From KBS50 sp042434095 (GTDB taxonomy: Bacteria; Actinomycetota; Actinomycetes; Mycobacteriales; Micromonosporaceae): a DNA stretch of 64,000 bases. The notes beneath the pieces were generated by a model. The model searched no databases, was not told the origin of the DNA, and saw only the letters and a program-made list of their open reading frames with translations. This document shows, piece by piece, positions 60,701-64,000 of this stretch (the stretch's first letter is position 1; every line of letters starts with the position of its first letter). The translations under genes and the position numbers were made by a program. Where the stretch lies: positions 1 through 64,000 of the forward strand of contig NZ_JBHLUE010000005.1 in assembly GCF_042434095.1 (NCBI RefSeq), written 5' to 3'.

Positions 60701-61783
60701 CCCGCCGATCACCAGCTCGCCGGTCTCACCCATCGCGACCGGTTCTCCGGCGGCGTCGACCACGGCGAGTTCCCAGCCGGCCAGCGGCAGCCCGATGCGT
60801 ACCGGTCCCTCGCCGGTCATCCGCGCCGCGCAGGCGACCACCGTGGCCTCGGTCGGTCCGTACGTGTTCCAGACCTCGCGACCCTCGACGGCCAGGCGTT
60901 GCGCCAGCTCCGGTGGGCAGGCCTCGCCACCGAAGATCAGCAGCCGAACCTCCTCCAGCGCCTCGACCGGCCACAGCGCCGCGAGGGTCGGCACCGTCGA
61001 CACCACCGAGATGCGCTGCTCGGCCAACCAGGGGCCGAGGTCGACGCCGCTGCGCACGAGTGACCGCGCCGCCGGCACCAGACACGCGCCGTGCCGCCAC
61101 GCCAGCCACATCTCCTCGCAGGACGCGTCGAACGCCACCGAAAGCCCGGCCAGCACCCGGTCCCGCGGGCCGATCGCCTCGCTGGCCTCGTCGGCGAGAA
61201 ACAACCGCGCCTCGGCGTCCACGAAGGCCGCGGCCGCGCCGTGGCTGACCGCCACACCCTTCGGGGTGCCCGTGGAACCGGAGGTGAAGATGACCCATGC
61301 GTCGTCGTCCGGACCGGGCCGACCGGTGCGACCGCCCGGGGCACGGCGGAGCGAGACCGCCATCCCGGCACCGAGGATCGCGACGACTCCCGCCTCGGCG
61401 AACACGAGCTCGGCGCGTTCCTCGGGGTCGTCCGCGTCGACCGGCACGTAGGCCGCGCCCGCCGCGAGAACGCCGAGGATCGCCACGTACAGCTCGGCCG
61501 TACCGGATGGGATCCGGACGCCCACCCGGTCGCCGACCCCGATGCCGTGCCCGGCCAGCGACCTGCGTACGGCCTCGACCGCACCGGCCAGGTCGCGGTA
61601 CATCAGCGCCGTGCTCCCGTCGTCGATCGCCGCCGCGTCGGGGTGTGCGCGCACGGAGTCGTCGAGGATGTCCACCAGCGTGCGACGGACCGGGGCGCGG
61701 GAGGATCGGAACACCGCCGGGGTCACCGGTTCGGCGGCCACCGGCGCCGGCGCAACCAGCTGCGCGCCACTCGTCACGGGCAC
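57776..61783 (-). CDS. Pls/PosA-type membrane NRPS-like synthetase
   Basis: A protein of about 1335 residues. An adenylation domain comes first (VIFTSGSTGTPKGVAVSHG, NTYGPTEATVV, GRGDEQVKLGGRRIELGE, then SGKVDRAALPWP). A carrier domain follows (GGGSLTAAQL). Then come several transmembrane segments alternating with left-handed beta-helix repeats, as in Pls/PosA homopolymer synthetases (e.g. polylysine-type). The start is probably GTG 61783; the open frame continues to 62518 but runs under the divergent DUF5709 gene. Four 30-base repeats (59041-59160) encode ARPxVGAxLI copies within a membrane region. Confidence 0.82.
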   Translation of the reverse strand: MPVTSGAQLVAPAPVAAEPVTPAVFRSSRAPVRRTLVDILDDSVRAHPDAAAIDDGSTALMYRDLAGAVEAVRRSLAGHGIGVGDRVGVRIPSGTAELYVAILGVLAAGAAYVPVDADDPEERAELVFAEAGVVAILGAGMAVSLRRAPGGRTGRPGPDDDAWVIFTSGSTGTPKGVAVSHGAAAAFVDAEARLFLADEASEAIGPRDRVLAGLSVAFDASCEEMWLAWRHGACLVPAARSLVRSGVDLGPWLAEQRISVVSTVPTLAALWPVEALEEVRLLIFGGEACPPELAQRLAVEGREVWNTYGPTEATVVACAARMTGEGPVRIGLPLAGWELAVVDAAGEPVAMGETGELVIGGVGLARYLDAGKDAEKFAPLPALGWRRAYRSGDIVRAEPAGLLFVGRGDEQVKLGGRRIELGEIDAALQALPDVAGAAAAVRRTAAGNQLLVGYVVPHDGAAFDVAAATLRIREQLPAALVPLLAVVDALPTRTSGKVDRAALPWPLATGPDTTTELTATQEWLAGGWAQILGVRPTGPDADFFSHGGGSLTAAQLVAWVRRRYPQVSVADIYRNPTLSRLAAVLDRLDTTATQRREVRPTPRRAGLIQAAMMAPMLALVGLRWLTALAALGKVLALLVPAPWAPPVSWWWVALGWLLLFSSPGRIALAAAGARLLLRGVRPGSYPRGGGVHLRLWAAERLAELTGATSVAGAAWMITYARALGAQIGADVDLHSAPPVTGLLKLGRGAAIEPEVDLSGHWVDGDVVRIGRVRIGADARVGSRSTLMPGARVGKGARVAAGSTVAGAVPANRHWAGSPAAAVAGKDSHGWPGQRPPRSRLGARLWPLAYGITAQFLALVPVVAALPALALLGWTLAARPAVGAVLIARPAVGAALIARPMVGAVLIARPTIGAVLAAVAAATIAYVVGYALLVLGLVRALSIGLHAGYHPVRGRVAWQAWTTARLMGMARVGLFPLYASLFTPVWLRLLGAKVGRGVEASTVLALPAMTTVADGAFLADDTMVATYELSGGWLRVAPARIGKQAFLGNSGMAAPGRSVPKRGLVGVLSSAPSKAKKGSSWLGAPPMPLRRTVQAADTGRTFDPPVRLKLARAAIELCRIVPMMCAGALGIGVLAVLALAWHAVGWWAAALAAGPVLLGAAIVAAAIATAAKWLLVGRFRVAERALWTSFVWRNELADTFVEVLAAPWVVRFATGTPLLAAWLRSLGARIGRGVWLETYWLPEYDLVRLGDGATVNRGCVVQTHLFHDRVMSMAEVTLGAGAALGPHGIVLPGASIGARTTVGPGSLVTRGDAVPSDSRWWGNPIAAWPAPADRSA

Positions 61784-62031
61784 GGAGTGTTCACCATCTT
61801 CACCTCGCGGATCGGCGTCGACCGGCCGTGCGGGATGCGAACCGCCCTGGCCAGCCGTCAACGGTACGTCGCACGACCCGGATGTAACGACGAAAGCCGC
61901 CCCCTCGTGTGCACCACCACTCGGAAAGCTGGTCGTGTTCGTTGATGTACCCGTTCTCCGAGAGCCGCCGCCGCGTGTTCGCTCGTAGGCTGTTGCCGAT
62001 TGGTTGGGGCGTGGCTGAGAAGGAGACCGCG

Positions 62032-62493
62032 GTGAGTCAGACGGAGCGGACGGATGCCTTCGACGAGTGGAACGTGGCCGAGGACGATGGGGTGCTCGAT
62101 GCCTCCGACACCCTCGACGACGATCGTGTCGGGGACCCTCTCGACACCGGGATCGTCGCCGCGGACCACTGGTCGGGAGCGAACCGGTTCGGCACCACGC
62201 CCGCCGAGGAGCGGGCGGGCGAGTCGTTGGAGCAGTATCTCGCGCAGGAGGAGCCGGACGTCGACCCGGCCGCCGAGGGTGGCGACGACGAGGACGAGTT
62301 GACCCGCCGGGGGTACGAGTCCGAGGCGCGTGCCGGCCGATTGGTCGCCTACGACGAGGGTCTCGGCGAGGACGACGAGGCCGAGTCGGTGGCGTGGGAC
62401 GCCGGGATCGACGCGGGTGGCGCCAGTGCCGAGGAGGCGGCGGTCCATCTGGTCGAGGACCCCGACGGGCCCGGCGAGGGTCCGCTGCGCTGA
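62032..62493 (+). CDS. DUF5709 protein
   Basis: A 153-residue acidic protein of the DUF5709 family, common in Actinobacteria. The family pattern is visible: VLDASDTLDDDRVGDPLD, GYSPP-type region replaced by GTTPAEERAGESLEQYLAQE, then DEDELTRRGYESEARAGRLV. GTG 62032 is set by GAAGGAG seven bases upstream. Function unknown. Confidence 0.85.
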   Translation: MSQTERTDAFDEWNVAEDDGVLDASDTLDDDRVGDPLDTGIVAADHWSGANRFGTTPAEERAGESLEQYLAQEEPDVDPAAEGGDDEDELTRRGYESEARAGRLVAYDEGLGEDDEAESVAWDAGIDAGGASAEEAAVHLVEDPDGPGEGPLR

Positions 62494-62836
62494 CACCCTC
62501 CGCCGTCGCGCTCACCACCGGACGGACACAAGTGGCGACGTGCTGGTCAACAACCCGGGCTTCCCAGGATCAACGACGGGACCGTTGGAACGGGCTGTCC
62601 CAGCCGGTGTCGACTGCGAGACGGCGGTGAGATACTGGTCCGCCCGTACGCGTCTTCCGGCACGTACGCAACGCGAGCGGCACCGAGGACGACAGGTCCG
62701 ACCCGGGGGACCATTGAGCCGCGAGGGAGAGACCAGTAACGGCACCTTGCGTGGCCCTACAACAGCCGCCCATATTCCTGGCATGGCAGCGCAGCCGAGC
62801 CGACCGACACCCCCGATGTTCGGAGGAACGCAGACC
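62494..62836. other. Gene-free stretch upstream of zwf
   Basis: About 340 bases between the DUF5709 gene and the glucose-6-phosphate dehydrogenase gene. Apart from an AGGA ribosome site before the ATG, no repeat or gene is seen. It should contain the promoter of the latter. Confidence 0.4.
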
Positions 62837-64000
62837 ATGGACCACGCGCCCCAGCTCATCCAGGAGCGAAGTGCCCCGCCTGCCACGTTGGTGATCTTCG
62901 GGGCCTCCGGGGACCTGACCCGGCGCAAGCTGCTGCCCGCGGTGGAGAGCCTGGCTCGGCACGAGCGGCTCCCGGACCAGTTCGCGCTGGTCGGTGTCGC
63001 CCGCACGCCGATGACCGACGAGCAGTTCGCCGAGAGCGCCCTCGGCGCGCACACCCTCGCCAGCAAGCGTCAGCTCCGCGGCGGGGTGCGGTACGTGGCC
63101 GGTGGCTACGACGACCCGGAGACCTACAAGCGGCTCGTGGAGACCCTCGACGAGCTGGACGCGCAGCGGGGCACGTCCGGCAACCGGCTCTTCTACCTGT
63201 CGACTCCGGCCGGTGCCTTCGAGCCGGTGATCAACCAACTGGCCGGTGTCGGGCTCACCCGGGCCCGCGAGGGCTCCTTCTCCCGCCTGGTGATCGAAAA
63301 GCCGTACGGCCGCGACCTGGCCACGGCCCGCGAGCTCGACGGTGTCGTGCACGACGCGTTCGACGAGAGCCAGGTTTTTCGCATCGATCACTACCTGGGC
63401 AAGGACACCGTCCAGAACGTGCTGGCGCTGCGCTTCGCGAACTCGATCTTCCAGCCCATCTGGGATCGCTCCTGGGTCGACCACGTGCAGATCACCGTCG
63501 CGGAGACCCTCGGCGTCGGCACCAGGGGCGGCTTCTACGAGGACGCCGGCGCCATGCGGGACATCGTGCAGAACCACGTGCTCCAGGTCCTCGCGCTGGC
63601 GCTGATGGAGCCGCCGGCCTCGTTCGAGGCCGAGGGCCTGCGCAACGAGAAGGTCAAGCTGCTGCAGGCGATCCGCCTGCCCACCGACCGGGACATCGCC
63701 GAGGCCGCGGTCCGCGGGCAGTACACCCGGGGCGGCACCCGCAAGGAACTGATGGCCGGCTACCGGGAGGAGCCCGGCGTCGACCCGCTGTCGCGGACCG
63801 AGACCTACGCCGCGATGCGGCTCAACGTGGACAACTGGCGGTGGGCCGGGGTCCCGTTCTACGTCCGCACCGGCAAGCGCCTGCCGGCCCGGCTCACCGA
63901 GGTGGCCCTGCAGTTCCAGCGGCCGCCGCACCTGCCGATCCCGACCGACCAGCTCACCGGCCTCGAGGCCGACGCGCTGATCCTGCGGATCCAGCCGAAC
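62837..64000 (+). CDS. zwf: Glucose-6-phosphate dehydrogenase, N-terminal part
   Basis: The gene continues past the window end; 388 residues are seen. N-terminal nucleotide-binding motif GASGDLTRRKLLPA, active-site region RIDHYLGKDTVQNVLALRF and later QNHVLQVLAL identify the enzyme that oxidises glucose-6-phosphate and makes NADPH in the pentose phosphate pathway. The usual RIDHYLGKE has Asp for Glu. ATG 62837 has GGAGGAA upstream. Confidence 0.95.
   Translation, partial: MDHAPQLIQERSAPPATLVIFGASGDLTRRKLLPAVESLARHERLPDQFALVGVARTPMTDEQFAESALGAHTLASKRQLRGGVRYVAGGYDDPETYKRLVETLDELDAQRGTSGNRLFYLSTPAGAFEPVINQLAGVGLTRAREGSFSRLVIEKPYGRDLATARELDGVVHDAFDESQVFRIDHYLGKDTVQNVLALRFANSIFQPIWDRSWVDHVQITVAETLGVGTRGGFYEDAGAMRDIVQNHVLQVLALALMEPPASFEAEGLRNEKVKLLQAIRLPTDRDIAEAAVRGQYTRGGTRKELMAGYREEPGVDPLSRTETYAAMRLNVDNWRWAGVPFYVRTGKRLPARLTEVALQFQRPPHLPIPTDQLTGLEADALILRIQPN

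Noticed and set aside
57746..61063. A 1105-codon plus-strand frame opposite the synthetase
   Set aside because: His/Arg/Gln-rich composition with no domains; it is the shadow of the high-GC minus-strand gene.
61784..62518. N-terminal extension of the Pls/PosA frame
   Set aside because: It is Arg/Pro-rich and runs under the divergent DUF5709 gene, with its own strong ribosome site. A GTG start at 61783 fits better.
1..64000. CRISPR array or insertion sequence
   Set aside because: No evenly spaced short repeats with unique spacers and no transposase-like protein were seen.

Overview
The window is GC-rich (about 70%) actinobacterial DNA. GTG starts, stop-start overlaps of the ATGA/GTGA type, leaderless-looking promoters, DUF397/XRE pairs and a Pls/PosA-like synthetase point to Micromonosporaceae (for example Micromonospora). 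This is inference from gene content; no marker gene was compared.

Region 1 (1-19 kb) is the conjugation part of an integrative or plasmid-derived element. After the end of a TPR protein comes a 540-base stretch with repeated TTGAAC motifs. It is followed by a type IV secretion operon: VirB2-like pilin, VirB6/TrbL-like channel, PrgI/VirB3-like protein, VirB4 ATPase, a membrane protein, a VirD4-type coupling ATPase, a replication-relaxation protein and a cell-wall hydrolase. A run of small, mostly unknown element genes follows, including a DUF932 protein and zinc-ribbon proteins. No integrase or recognisable relaxase lies inside the window.

Region 2 (19-29 kb) holds a low-GC Shedu-type anti-phage nuclease. 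Opposite it is a minus-strand set: a multi-pass membrane protein with an Hsp70-like ATPase domain, two membrane-tethered SARP-like regulators (one with LysM) and a DUF2637 protein. Three 10-bp-period direct repeats lie in front of the LysM-SARP gene.

Region 3 (29-39.7 kb) is a mosaic of small accessory genes: an odd tRNA-like gene with about 40 extra bases, DUF397 proteins, an XRE-DUF5753 regulator, and an island made of an HD-domain protein, a kinase-fold protein with a degenerate active site, a helix-turn-helix regulator, a Nudix hydrolase and an SDR enzyme.

Region 4 (39.9-52.2 kb) is a restriction-modification island. It has a type I operon with two consecutive, different HsdM genes, then HsdS and HsdR, an orphan unknown gene, and a single-chain nuclease-methyltransferase related to type ISP/IIG enzymes.

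Region 5 (53.5-56.3 kb) is a dense array of about 24 tRNA genes, almost all on the plus strand with spacers down to 2-5 bases, with an HNH endonuclease gene inside it. The set covers nearly all amino acids (no Phe or Ile gene was seen) and includes unusual tRNAs: Leu tRNAs without the long variable arm, three tRNAs with C33 and two CAT tRNAs with an initiator-like mismatched first pair.

Region 6 (56.4-64 kb) looks like ordinary chromosome: an M1-family peptidase-like protein, a large Pls/PosA-type synthetase, a DUF5709 protein and the start of a glucose-6-phosphate dehydrogenase gene cut by the window edge.
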